Below are positions 29,164 through 38,072 of a stretch of DNA of 64,000 nt, in pieces. The notes beneath the pieces are model-generated. The model saw only the letters and a program-made list of their open reading frames with translations. It made no database searches and had not been told where the DNA came from. Position 1 is the stretch's first letter, and each line of letters begins with the position of its first letter. The position numbers and the translations under genes are program-made. This DNA is from Phycisphaerae bacterium. GTDB taxonomy: Bacteria > Planctomycetota > Phycisphaerae > UBA1845. The stretch spans positions 1 to 64,000 of the forward strand of contig JAJDEB010000024.1 of NCBI GenBank assembly GCA_029260015.1, written 5' to 3'.

Positions 29164-29853
29164 ATGAAGAAGAACTTTCAAACAATGGCGCTTGCCGTAA
29201 TGGTCTGCGGGACGACGGCGCTTGCCGGAATACCGATGCCAGCCTACGACAGCATTGGCGAGTCGAACGAGGCCCTGGGTTTCTCAACAGAAGTTCTCAA
29301 TAACCAATGGGCATACGATGATCTCAATGTGGCAAGCGGTGGCGTGCTCGCAGGTTTCTCGTTTGCGTACGGCACCGAAGCATTCCAAGGATTCGCGGAA
29401 GGCGATGGCGAAATCGCTCTATACCTCGACGATGGCGCGACATCGCCAGGATCGCTTGACACGAATGAGGACACACTTCTTGTCTCGGAGTCGTTCCAAG
29501 GAATGTCATCCTCAGCGGGGCCATTTGGAGCGATTGCCTTCCAGCGACAAAACGTCATGTACCCTGTTCCGAGCGTAGTGATTCCAAATGGCGCAACGAT
29601 TTGGGCGGGCATGACTTTTACGAGCACGTTCGGCGGGAATTTGCACGGCGTGCATTTCGCGCCAGTATCGATTGGGTCGTCAGATCAATTCAGCTATAGC
29701 GACACGAACCCTCCATTCGACCTTGCCAGCTTTTATCCAGATGAAACGGCACCGGGAATCGGCTGGGAATTGTACGTCGTTCCTGAGCCTACTTCGCTCG
29801 CACTCTTGGCTATTGGATCCGCAGGATTGCTGCGACGACGACGGCTCTTATAG
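29164..29853 (+). CDS. PEP-CTERM exported protein (choice-of-anchor-like)
   Basis: 229 residues. ATG at 29164 is chosen because GAGGAGGA lies upstream and the signal peptide (KKNFQTMALAVMVCGTTALA) then starts at residue 1; the frame is open from 29125. The C-terminus is VVPEPTSLALLAIGSAGLLRRRRLL, a PEP-CTERM sorting signal. The beta-rich middle contains WAYDDLNVASGGVLAGFSFAYG and an acidic turn DGEIALYLDDGA, and its layout resembles that of the 18252-18953 protein. It lies 91 bases after the preceding exported gene. Confidence 0.82.
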   Translation: MKKNFQTMALAVMVCGTTALAGIPMPAYDSIGESNEALGFSTEVLNNQWAYDDLNVASGGVLAGFSFAYGTEAFQGFAEGDGEIALYLDDGATSPGSLDTNEDTLLVSESFQGMSSSAGPFGAIAFQRQNVMYPVPSVVIPNGATIWAGMTFTSTFGGNLHGVHFAPVSIGSSDQFSYSDTNPPFDLASFYPDETAPGIGWELYVVPEPTSLALLAIGSAGLLRRRRLL

Positions 29854-29881
29854 CAAACAACGACCAAAGAGGATTAATTAA

Positions 29882-30799
29882 ATGGTATCCTTGGAGTATA
29901 GTGTCATGCGAAAGCCGTTTCTCGGTTGTATCTTGATCTGCCTGCTAGCGACGCCTCCTTCAACTCAGGCAATCACGCTGTTTCTTGATACGGGCGATCA
30001 GCAATCCGGCGTTCAAACCGGACCGCTCACCGGGACCAATCCCTCGGTATTCGCCGAGCCGGGAGAAACAACGGTATTTCATCTTTGGGCACTACCGGAC
30101 CAGGATGCCAACAGAGTCGTCGTTTCGACAGGCTTCCACATTGTCGCGTCCGGACCCGGGGCAGCCAATATTTCAGCATTGCAATTCGATTTTGATAACC
30201 CGGCGTTGGTAGGTGGTTTTCGCTGGTCTGGAGTCGCTCTGAAATCAGGACTTAACGTCGATGGGAAACTTGTTTCCGATCAACGAGCGGTCTTCATTCC
30301 TCTGCACACACCCCACACTGTGGGCGGCTTAGGTTCAGCAACCGCCTCCAACGATCCGGGTTTTGATTCAAACAGCGGAGCGATTCATCTGGGGCACCTC
30401 GTTCTCGCAATCGCGCCAGGCACATCCCTGGGTTCAACCGAAATACGCCTTGTCGTGTCACCGCTCCTAATTACGAATGTGGTGGCCACCGGGTCAGCAA
30501 CGTCCGAGCCAATCTTCTTCGGTTATGACGGTACGGTAGCAGAACCTGCGGACGGTGACGGTGCGACTGAAGGTGCGAGTAGCAACATCGCCGATGCGAC
30601 CGTTGTGGTTCGCCGCTTAGGTGATGCTGACGAAGATGGTGATGTGGATCTCATTGATTACGGCGCACTTGCCGATTGTTTGAATGGGCCAGGAATGCTC
30701 CCGCTAGAACCGGAAAGTTGCTTGGCTCCGTTCGATGCAGATCAGGACAGCGACGTTGATCTTGACGATTTCGCCGCATTCCTTCTAGCGTTTCAGTAA
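29882..30799 (+). CDS. Secreted protein with C-terminal dockerin-like pair
   Basis: Up to 305 residues. ATG 29882 has AGAGGA upstream; ATG 29906 (GGAG upstream) gives a cleaner signal peptide (RKPFLGCILICLLATPPSTQA). The middle (about 40-230) is beta-rich and could be a cohesin-like fold (ALQFDFDNPALVGGFRWSG), but that is weak. The C-terminus has two EF-hand-like loops, DADEDGDVDLIDYGAL and DADQDSDVDLDDFAAF, separated by a Cys-containing loop, the standard planctomycete dockerin layout. It is probably transcribed with the two exported genes upstream. Confidence 0.78.
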   Translation: MVSLEYSVMRKPFLGCILICLLATPPSTQAITLFLDTGDQQSGVQTGPLTGTNPSVFAEPGETTVFHLWALPDQDANRVVVSTGFHIVASGPGAANISALQFDFDNPALVGGFRWSGVALKSGLNVDGKLVSDQRAVFIPLHTPHTVGGLGSATASNDPGFDSNSGAIHLGHLVLAIAPGTSLGSTEIRLVVSPLLITNVVATGSATSEPIFFGYDGTVAEPADGDGATEGASSNIADATVVVRRLGDADEDGDVDLIDYGALADCLNGPGMLPLEPESCLAPFDADQDSDVDLDDFAAFLLAFQ

Positions 30800-31069
30800 C
30801 GCTTGTCGCATGAGTTTCGAGAACATGGCTGCGATCAATGCACGCATCATGTATCGCCGAATTCATTCAGGGTTGCCAGCCCGATCCAAAATAATCGCAT
30901 TAGATACGACAACGCGGGTTAGTCTGGTTTTGGGATACATTTTCGGCATTGTCTGAGGATGATTCCATGCAGGTGTAGCTGCTGAATTCTCTTTTTTCGG
31001 TGGGAATGGTGTGCTTTGGCGTTTCGGTGTTGTGTTCGGTTGATGGCGGCTGCGACGTGTTGAAACAGT
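30800..31069. other. Intergenic region next to the IS701-like remnant
   Basis: No gene seen. Part of it, from about 30900, is probably the remaining outer end of the IS701-like element, but I could not pair it with an inverted repeat on the other side. Confidence 0.35.
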
Positions 31070-31900
31070 TCACATCGAGCACGGCGCGTGAGGCTGCTCG
31101 CTAGAATCGATGCGTTGGCTGCGCGTCGTTGTTGCAGCGTCAGGTGTTTTTTTCTCTGCGGTATCCGCACTGTTGGTTAAAAGTGAGATTTCTCGTACCA
31201 ACCGTAATTGCGTTGTTGCGAGGAACAGGTGGCTGATGGTCGTCAGCACCAAGTGGCGTCGCACGGCGATGTAGCGACGGCATTCAAAGTGATCGAGTCC
31301 CATCTCGCTTTTTTCATCTTGGAAGGCGCGTTCGATCTGCCAGCGTGAGAACGCGACATGGAGCATGCGCGTGAGCGGCGTGTTGGCTGGTGCGTTGCAG
31401 ACGAAGTATTTTGATTCGTCCGTTAGCGGGTTTTTAGCAACGATGAGCCAAACAGGTGATGATGGCAAACCGAAGCCGTGACCAGCGCCATCTACCCGCA
31501 CGTTGATCTGAAACCGCGCAGCTTTGGCACGCCAAACGATCGGACCTTTGCGACCGTTTTTGATGTGGAAATCCTGCCACGGCTGATCCCGCATCGGATA
31601 TGAATAGGCGCAGAGTCGATCCACGCGATTGGGTTTCCCTGACTGTTTTGCCAGTCGCGGAAACCGTCGCGGTCGCCCGCCTTGGGAATAACGCGTGTGT
31701 TCTTTTTGCAGCACCGTGGGGGGGACCAGCCAGCCATGAAAGTCCACCGGAACTTCGGCGACATAGGTTTGTCCCTGACGCTGCAGCGTCTCCAGAAAGG
31801 GAATGACGCGACCGTAGCCTTCGTCGAACGTCAGCCTGCGGGCTATGAAGCAGCGACCCATCGCGTAAGTGTCTGAAGAGAAAAAGTTTACGGACGACAC
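31070..31900 (-). pseudogene. IS701-like transposase, N-terminally truncated
   Basis: The 276-residue frame holds the second half of a DDE transposase of IS701 type: LTFDEGYGRVIPFLETLQRQ, YVAEVPVDFHGWLVPP, and the C-terminal WQIERAFQDEKSEMGLDHFECRRY that carries the final catalytic Glu region. The normal N-terminal part (about 150 residues) is missing. The first residues of the frame (up to CFIARR) come from an unrelated 157-bp repeat. The break lies exactly at the 15-bp sequence CCTGCGGGCTATGAA (31835-31849). The ORF is therefore a chimera created by recombination and should be inactive. Confidence 0.8.
31835..31849 (+). repeat. Core repeat copy 1 (CCTGCGGGCTATGAA)
   Basis: First of four identical 15-bp copies in the same orientation. 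It separates the truncated IS701-like transposase on its left from a 157-bp repeat on its right. See the findings for the attachment-site interpretation. Confidence 0.85.
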
Positions 31901-31992
31901 TCTGTGTCATAAGCCATTGCAGACTCAATACCCGCTGGTTTCGGAGTCCGTGCCGAGTCGCAACAGTATGGAGACTGACGCAGAAATGACGC
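31836..31992 (+). repeat. 157-bp dispersed repeat, copy 1
   Basis: Matches 42145-42301 base for base in length without gaps, at roughly three quarters identity by eye. It begins at the core repeat and ends at GCAGAAATGACGC. No gene is recognisable in it. Sequence to the left of the core is unrelated in the two copies. Confidence 0.8.
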
Positions 31993-32532
31993 AAGGTCCG
32001 GTCATACGCAGTCGGTATTTCTCCAATCGTTTCAGTACTCGAACCCGACATCGAGTTCGTGGGGAGGTCATTTGGAAGATTGCCCCTGAGTGAAGTTTTC
32101 TTGACTGAGAATCAGAAGATGGCTGTTTCAAATCCTGTCGCCCTGATCCAACTCGAATCGATCCGCAGTGTCAGTACTTGATAGCCTTGGACTAAACTGA
32201 ATGACGATATGTTATCGAAAGCGTGACTTGCTTGTAAGGACCTGAATTCGTGGCTAGCCGAAATCGAACACCAAGTGTTGTTCGTCAATAGTGGCGTGCA
32301 AGTAGCCATTTGCCCGGAGAGCACCCAATACTCCGCCACGATTCAACCGGCATCCTCCAAGTCGCACCACATTCAAGATCCTACCTCGTCAGTTGTGGAG
32401 GAGGAGTGCAAGCGCCCTTCAAGACGCGGATAGCGGGTTTGCTGTATGCGTCTGTTCGTTGCCGATCAAGCCGTAGTCGCCGAAATCCAATTCGTATTCG
32501 TCTTCGTCTTGCGGGCATGGCACAACAGCACC
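31993..32532. other. Intergenic region without recognisable genes
   Basis: About 540 bases. Short minus-strand frames exist but have no family signature. It may hold degraded sequence upstream of the kinase remnant at 32533. Confidence 0.35.
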
Positions 32533-32700
32533 ATGTTAGACGCTAATGAGTTCGAACAATTGGCCTCACTGTTTGAAGATGCGCGTACGTTGGACCCCAA
32601 ATCTCGCGCAGCTTACCTCGATTACGCTTATGGCGAGAATCCGGAGCTGCGTGAAAAAGTGGTTGCGCTACTTCACTTCTCCGAAAGCGACCGACTCTAA
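32533..32700 (+). pseudogene. Remnant of the N-terminus of a TPR-type Ser/Thr kinase
   Basis: The 55-residue frame (LDANEFEQLASLFEDARTLD...) ends LREKVVALLHFSESDRL and then stops. It matches the N-terminal helical segment of the complete kinases here; compare LFDQVCDLPNDERTAYLSQH...LREEVEALLRHDEANDSF in the kinase at 39078. The kinase domain that should follow is absent. No sigma factor precedes it. It is next to the large FG-GAP protein gene, so it may be what is left of a fifth sigma-kinase/exported-protein module. Confidence 0.65.
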
Positions 32701-32976
32701 AGCTTTGTGCTGAAATACTTTATAGCGACCAACGCCCAATCGCAGCGTTCTCCGTCGTCAAGGATTCGGAATTAAACCGACCGATCTTTCATGATTCTTC
32801 GTGATCTAGTTGGACGGGTAGCCCGCCACGGTGGCGCGGCCGAATTCGAGAGGTCAAGGCGTATTTATTCAGTCGGCGATCCGTGAGTCTTGTTCGCACC
32901 GACGGTTCTGAATGACTTGAGTTCGTGCAAACGATCCGCATCGAGAAGAAAACGAAGGCCCAAGGAGCATTCGACC
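32701..32976. other. Intergenic region upstream of the FG-GAP gene
   Basis: About 275 bases after the kinase remnant. The only clear element is AAGGAG nine bases before the ATG at 32977. No promoter boxes I can defend. Confidence 0.4.
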
Positions 32977-35900
32977 ATGACGACTAGGATTCAAACCAAT
33001 ACGCGCAGGCTCTTGCTGGTGATAAGCATTGTCGTGATTCACGCAACGCGCGCCGAAGCAGTGAGCTTTACCCAGAAGAAATCAGTTACTGGTGGTGCGG
33101 CAGGCCAGGTTGCATGGGGCGATTACGATAACGATGGCGATCTCGATTTGTTGACCGTCGGGTTTAGCTCATTCGGTGGCACAACAAGCGGCATCGCCAA
33201 AATATACGAGTATGACAACGGCGCATTCACCGAAGATACCGCAGCCGGCGCGGGATTGGATGGCGTTGTGATGGCAGACGCGGATTGGGGTGACTACGAC
33301 AACGACGGCGATCTCGATCTCTTCGTTTCGGGCCAGAGTAATACCGGCACTTCATTCGCCAGAATCTACCAGAACAACAGCGGTACGTTCAGCGTCAAAA
33401 AGAGCTACTCAAGCTTCTCCAGCGCAAGCGGTGAATGGGGCGACAGTGACAATGACGGCGATCTCGATCTGCTCATGGCAGGCGATTACTTGGTGTGGCC
33501 TGGTGGCGGAAGATTTCTTCAAGTCTATGAGTATGACGGCTCGAGATTCAAGCAGGGCTCTTCGTTTGGGGCAACCCACAATGGCAGCGTCGAATGGGGC
33601 GACATTGACAATGATGGGGATCTCGATGCTCTAGCCACCGGTTCCCCTGCATATCCGAGTGCGATCGCGAGTATTTACCAAAACACCGACGCAAATTTCA
33701 CGTTGAGTGAATCGATGACGGGCCTTGAATATGGCGACGCATCATTTGGTGACTACGATGGCGATGGCGATCTTGACGTAGCATTAATGGGCAGTCGAAA
33801 TCCCAGCGGGGGAGGCCTGGATCTCAACACCAAACTATACGAAAACACTGGCATCGGTCTTTCCGAGACAACGGTCTTGACCGGTGTTGAATCGGGGCAA
33901 CTCGCCTGGGGCGATTATGACAACGATGGGGATCTCGACCTATTGGTCGCAGGCACGACCACTGGATCATCGAATGGAACGCTGACGCGAGTCTACCGCA
34001 ACGATGGCGGCGGAACATTCACCGTCGATAGCAATGCCTCCAACGATATTGTCAATGTCTACGAAGCCAGTGTTGCCTGGGGCGATTACGACAGAGATGG
34101 TGATCTCGATATCGCGATCAGCGGGTATTCCAGTCAGACCCCCATCACGCGAATCTACGAGAGCGACGCGGCCAATACGGGATCAGCCAACACTCCACCC
34201 CAACCACCCATGAATCTGCAATCAACACTGCTTGGTACTTCCGTAAGATTTTCATGGTCGTCAGGAAGTGATGCCGAAACTGACGCCAGCGCGCTCACCT
34301 ATAACCTGCGTGTGGGAACATACGCAGGAGGGGGCGACGTCGTCGGTTCCATGACAATTAGCGGACAGCCGACTCGACTTGTGGATGAGTATGGCAACAC
34401 AAATCACAATCGAAGTTGGACCATCCACAATCTCACGGGTGGACCCTACTACTGGAGCGTTCAATCGATTGACACAGGTTTCGCGTCTTCCGCCTTCGTC
34501 TCTGCCGGCCCCGTGGATGTCATTCCGCCCGACAACGACGACTGCGAAAACGCGATTGACGTCGTCAATGGGACTTACGAGTTTGACAATATAGCGGCTT
34601 CGACCGACGGACCAGACGAGCCGACTCAGTGTACGTTCGTCCAAGGCGGAGAGATTGGAGCTGACGTTTGGTTTCGATACACGCCATCTTGTGACGGGAC
34701 TGTTCACGTCAGCCTGTGCGAGAGCAACTACGACACTGCGGTCGCGGTGTACTACATCTACGGTGCATGCCCCTTCATCCCGTCGGCTTCGTTTTGCAAC
34801 GATGATTCATGTGGGACGCAATCGGAACTTGACGTTCCTGCGATTGCGGGTCAACCCTTCATGATTCGAGTCGGTGGATTCAATGGCGCCACCGGGCAGG
34901 GAACGCTGTCGATCAGCCAACCGAATGTATCCAACGATTCCTGCGAGAACGCGATAACGAGCAGCAGTGCGGTCCTCAGTACGACCAGCAACCTCGGTTG
35001 TGCAACAAACGATGGAAACTCGTCGTGCGATGGCACGAACAGCGCTGATGTATGGTACGCGTATACCGCACCTACAACAGGCACCTTGCGCATTCGGACA
35101 TGCAATTCAAACGACTTCGGCGGTGATGACATGGGAACGGACACAATCCTAGCCGTGTTTTCGGATTGCCCGGGAGGCGGCGGAACTGAAATCGCGTGCA
35201 ACGATGATTGGCCCTCAGGCAACTACATCAATTCCTGCCCGGGGTCTGATGTCGGAGCTACCCGCGACTCTGCCGTGGCCATGCCGATTACAATTGGCGA
35301 AACAGTTTACATTCGAGTGTCGCACTATTATTTCAGTACACCGGGTGAGATTTTCTTAACGGCGTTCGTTTCGCCGCCGAACGACGATTGCTTTGAGTCC
35401 CAGACTATCACGGACGGACAAACCTTGGGAACCACCGTGAACTCTACGAACAACGGAACCAGTTCCAGCGGACCTTCAGCGCTCAACACAGATGTGTGGT
35501 ACCAATACACTGCGACTTGTACGGGACTTCTTCGCGCCAATACCTGCGGTTCGGAAGCCTTGGACTCGGTCGATACGGTATTGTCAACGCACGATGCCTG
35601 TCCGGAATTCGGAGATACTCATGAGACGGCAATCAATGATGATGTTGCAGAAGGAAACGATTCGAGCGTTTGTGGTGCGTCAGGAGCGGACTCCGCTCTT
35701 CTCCAGCCAGTAACGCTTGGGGAGACTGTAACTCTACGTGTAAGTCGCCACGGAACCTCTTCCTCCGGTGAATTTCTACTCAATCTCTCGTGCCATGCTG
35801 ACTGTGACGATGACGTCGTGCCCGATGATGAAGAGCCCGACACTGACGGCGACACCGTCATTGACGACTGCGATGTTTGCCCAGGTGCCGACGACGCGGC

Positions 35901-36861
35901 TGATTCCGATGGCGATGGAACGCCGGATGGTTGCGACCTGTGTCCGGGACTCAACGACGTCAACGACGCGGACGCAGATGGTGTGCCCGACGGATGTGAT
36001 ACATGCGTCGGCTTCGATGATTTCCTCGACTGCAACAACAACGGTGTAGCCGACGATTGTGAGCTGCAAGTGGACCCGTCTGGTTTTGCTGCGCTGCTCA
36101 GTGACAACACCACCGGATTCGCGGATTCGAATTTCATCGGTGTGCCAGATGACACCTTTGTTGGCATCGGTGGTCAAACAGTGGAGTTTGATTTCTCAAA
36201 CCTTCCGATAGTAGACGGCCCTGGTCCGGACTTTAGCGTTTACGAGGTTGACTTTGGCAACGCGGAATTCTCCAGTGTTGACATCCTCGTAAGCAGTGAC
36301 GGCGTCAATTACCTCAGTCTTCGATTTTTCGCATCGCCCGCCGTCCCAATCGCCGGTGACACTGCACACGGTAGCGCTTCATTCGCACGCTCGTACGATT
36401 TGAGCATTGTCGGTTTGTCGACAGCGCGATACATCCGTATTGTCGGCGATGGAGACGGCCCAGCTGGAACAACTACCGGTTTCGATCTGGACGCGGTCGG
36501 AGCGATTCACTTAGCCGCCTCTGCCGATTGCAACGCGAACAACATCCCCGACACCTGCGACCCCGATGCCGACGGTGACGATGTGCCCGATATCTGCGAT
36601 GTCTGCCCTGGATTCGACGACAAATTCGACAGCGATGGCGACGAAATCCCGAACGGTTGCGACACGTGTGCGGGTGGATGGGCGAGCGGTGATGCCGACG
36701 GAAATGGAATCGTCAATGTTGACGACTACGCCGAATATAACGCGTGTCTGCAGGGCCCCAATTTTGGAACAGGTGACGGCTGCGAGTGTTTCGATTTTGA
36801 CATCGACGGCGACATCGACCTCCGTGACTACGCTGAGTTCCAAATGAAAATCAGCCAGTAA
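32977..36861 (+). CDS. Very large secreted mosaic protein: FG-GAP, PPC-like, thrombospondin-3 and dockerin modules
   Basis: 1294 residues. ATG 32977 follows AAGGAG; the frame is open from 32890. After a signal peptide (LLLVISIVVIHATRAEA) there are seven FG-GAP/VCBS repeats (about 35-400), each with WGDYDNDGDLDLL-like calcium loops. A fibronectin-III-like stretch (about 410-510) precedes three Cys-containing beta domains, each starting NDDCENAI or similar and containing DVWYxYT (about 515-930). Thrombospondin-3-type loops (DSDGDGTPDGCDLCPG and relatives, about 935-1030), a beta domain and more type-3 loops follow, then a terminal dockerin-like pair (DADGNGIVNVDDYAEY and DFDIDGDIDLRDYAEF). All parts suggest a calcium-stabilised surface or matrix protein. 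A strong terminator follows at 36896. Confidence 0.85.
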   Translation: MTTRIQTNTRRLLLVISIVVIHATRAEAVSFTQKKSVTGGAAGQVAWGDYDNDGDLDLLTVGFSSFGGTTSGIAKIYEYDNGAFTEDTAAGAGLDGVVMADADWGDYDNDGDLDLFVSGQSNTGTSFARIYQNNSGTFSVKKSYSSFSSASGEWGDSDNDGDLDLLMAGDYLVWPGGGRFLQVYEYDGSRFKQGSSFGATHNGSVEWGDIDNDGDLDALATGSPAYPSAIASIYQNTDANFTLSESMTGLEYGDASFGDYDGDGDLDVALMGSRNPSGGGLDLNTKLYENTGIGLSETTVLTGVESGQLAWGDYDNDGDLDLLVAGTTTGSSNGTLTRVYRNDGGGTFTVDSNASNDIVNVYEASVAWGDYDRDGDLDIAISGYSSQTPITRIYESDAANTGSANTPPQPPMNLQSTLLGTSVRFSWSSGSDAETDASALTYNLRVGTYAGGGDVVGSMTISGQPTRLVDEYGNTNHNRSWTIHNLTGGPYYWSVQSIDTGFASSAFVSAGPVDVIPPDNDDCENAIDVVNGTYEFDNIAASTDGPDEPTQCTFVQGGEIGADVWFRYTPSCDGTVHVSLCESNYDTAVAVYYIYGACPFIPSASFCNDDSCGTQSELDVPAIAGQPFMIRVGGFNGATGQGTLSISQPNVSNDSCENAITSSSAVLSTTSNLGCATNDGNSSCDGTNSADVWYAYTAPTTGTLRIRTCNSNDFGGDDMGTDTILAVFSDCPGGGGTEIACNDDWPSGNYINSCPGSDVGATRDSAVAMPITIGETVYIRVSHYYFSTPGEIFLTAFVSPPNDDCFESQTITDGQTLGTTVNSTNNGTSSSGPSALNTDVWYQYTATCTGLLRANTCGSEALDSVDTVLSTHDACPEFGDTHETAINDDVAEGNDSSVCGASGADSALLQPVTLGETVTLRVSRHGTSSSGEFLLNLSCHADCDDDVVPDDEEPDTDGDTVIDDCDVCPGADDAADSDGDGTPDGCDLCPGLNDVNDADADGVPDGCDTCVGFDDFLDCNNNGVADDCELQVDPSGFAALLSDNTTGFADSNFIGVPDDTFVGIGGQTVEFDFSNLPIVDGPGPDFSVYEVDFGNAEFSSVDILVSSDGVNYLSLRFFASPAVPIAGDTAHGSASFARSYDLSIVGLSTARYIRIVGDGDGPAGTTTGFDLDAVGAIHLAASADCNANNIPDTCDPDADGDDVPDICDVCPGFDDKFDSDGDEIPNGCDTCAGGWASGDADGNGIVNVDDYAEYNACLQGPNFGTGDGCECFDFDIDGDIDLRDYAEFQMKISQ

Positions 36862-36895
36862 TCGCGCCGATCCCAACAACAAACCTAATAAACTG

Positions 36896-36940
36896 GTCGT
36901 GCTCACTGTGAAACGCACCCCGCAGTGGGCACGACTTTTA
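36896..36940 (+). terminator. Rho-independent terminator of the FG-GAP gene
   Basis: GTCGTGCTCACTG (36896-36908) pairs with CAGTGGGCACGAC (36923-36935), 13 bp with one G-T pair. TTTTATT follows at once. It lies 35 bases after the stop of the large exported gene. Confidence 0.85.
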
Positions 36941-36979
36941 TTCAGCAGAATGCAACTTCCTAAACGTTTACTGTTACTA

Positions 36980-37253
36980 GAGCCAATCCCAAAACCGGGC
37001 AATTGGTGTTTGCGTATACTCTTGCATGATGATGAAACTCACTGAAGAGCAACCCGATTGGTTGGAGGAACGGATTCCGAATCATATGCCAAGCCCTCAG
37101 GGTGGTCGGCCTCTGGCGGACAAGCGGAAAGTGATCCAGGGTATTTTTTGGATGCTCGACAACGGCGCAAAATGGAAAGATCTGCCACGACGCTTTGGTT
37201 CAAGGAGCACGGTTCACCGTTGGTTCCAGACGTGGACTAACGATGGGGTCAGG
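36980..37253 (+). mobile_element. Left part of an IS5-like element
   Basis: The sequence GAGCCAATCCCAAAACC (36980-36996) looks like the outer end of an IS5-family element. The start of an IS5-type transposase follows. No matching right end was found, so the element is truncated near 37250. Confidence 0.6.
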
Positions 37254-37307
37254 TCAGTCATTGCCAGCCGAGCGATCGACCGGTTTGTTCTGCCAGTTCC
37301 AATCTGA
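37026..37307 (+). pseudogene. IS5-family transposase, N-terminal fragment
   Basis: 93-residue frame. Residues 1-75 match the DUF4096 domain found at the start of IS5-family transposases (GGRPLADKRKVIQGIFWML, NGAKWKDLPRRFGSRSTVHRWFQTW). The catalytic DDE part is missing and the last ~18 residues are read into unrelated sequence. It is inactive. Confidence 0.75.
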
Positions 37308-37369
37308 TTGATTGCCATGGTAAGTCCTTTCCTGTTTGCGACATAACAATTGACGCGGCTATCACCGAT

Positions 37370-37470
37370 GCCTTCACCCCGTAAACAAGTGAGTTGCGCC
37401 AAAGGGGGCACGAAGTCTGTAACTTTATAGTGCCGCTCATAAATTCATCCATGACAGCAAATTACGTAAA
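37370..37470. repeat. Direct repeat R1 flanking the module III PEP-CTERM gene
   Basis: About 100 bp that matches R2 at 38358-38457. The first 20 bases (GCCTTCACCCCGTAAACAAG) are identical, and the ends (GACAG(C/T)AAATTACG) are nearly identical, with a diverged middle. It lies between the IS5-like remnant and the terminator of the PEP-CTERM gene. Confidence 0.7.
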
Positions 37471-37500
37471 CAGGCCGCTCCAGATTTGGAGCGGCCTGTT
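37469..37500 (-). terminator. Strong hairpin terminator of the PEP-CTERM gene
   Basis: A perfect 14-bp stem, AACAGGCCGCTCCA (37469-37482) and TGGAGCGGCCTGTT (37487-37500), with a four-base loop. It lies 39 bases beyond the stop of the minus-strand gene. Only a short T-run follows on that strand, but the stem is very stable. Confidence 0.75.
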
Positions 37501-37538
37501 CTTAATTCGCGTCTCGTGGCGTGAGTCTGTCGGCTCTT

Positions 37539-38072
37539 TTACTTCTTGCGACGGATTGCAGTCATCCCGCCCAATCCCAACAGTGCCAAGGTGGCTGGTT
37601 CCGGGACGGTCGTCACCTGTCCGGAGGCGACGTCACGAAATGCTCCACTTTCGCTACAGTCTGCGTTGGTGCATATTCCTTCCCAACTAAAACCAGTGCC
37701 CCCACTCCAGATGAATCCAGGCACGATGTCGATGGTGCCGCCCGTGTTTGTCATGGGTTCGGCGAACTGCAAGAACATCTGCGCGACATTGGTCATGTCT
37801 TGAGCCGATGCATCGGACAGCGTGCTCAGCAAATCCGCTCGGCCCGGACTTCGCGGATTGATGTCCCCGTAGGTATTACCGCTGCTGGTGGTGATGTCGA
37901 AACTGATGAATGAGTCGGTATCAGCATCGAAGACGAATGAACCTTCGGCAGTCGACCCATTGTTGAAGACGACGTCCGACAGCATCCAGGTAACATTCGC
38001 AGCCTGCACGACGTTGGATGACAAGACTCCGCACAAAACGATCCCGAGTGTTAGTGACTTGTGATTCTTCAT
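37539..38072 (-). CDS. PEP-CTERM exported protein (module III)
   Basis: 177 residues from ATG 38072, which has AGAAGGAG upstream; the frame is open to 38285 but the longer N-terminus is not a signal peptide. Signal peptide about residues 1-26 (LTLGIVLCGVLSSNVVQA). The C-terminus TTVPEPATLALLGLGGMTAIRRKK is a textbook PEP-CTERM tail. The middle is a small beta-rich domain (GSFVFDADTDSFISFDITT) with one cysteine pair (CTNADC). It diverges from the ECF sigma factor at 38495 and is bracketed by the R1/R2 repeats. Confidence 0.85.
   Translation of the reverse strand: MKNHKSLTLGIVLCGVLSSNVVQAANVTWMLSDVVFNNGSTAEGSFVFDADTDSFISFDITTSSGNTYGDINPRSPGRADLLSTLSDASAQDMTNVAQMFLQFAEPMTNTGGTIDIVPGFIWSGGTGFSWEGICTNADCSESGAFRDVASGQVTTVPEPATLALLGLGGMTAIRRKK

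Noticed and set aside
31434..32051. 205-codon minus-strand frame across the IS701-like remnant
   Set aside because: It is a shifted frame of the transposase on one side and non-coding repeat on the other.
37026..37307. IS5-like fragment as an active transposase
   Set aside because: Only the N-terminal DUF4096 part remains; the catalytic domain and right end are missing.
18252..38072. A complete PEP-CTERM/exosortase system
   Set aside because: Three PEP-CTERM substrates are present, but no exosortase or associated glycan genes are in the window.
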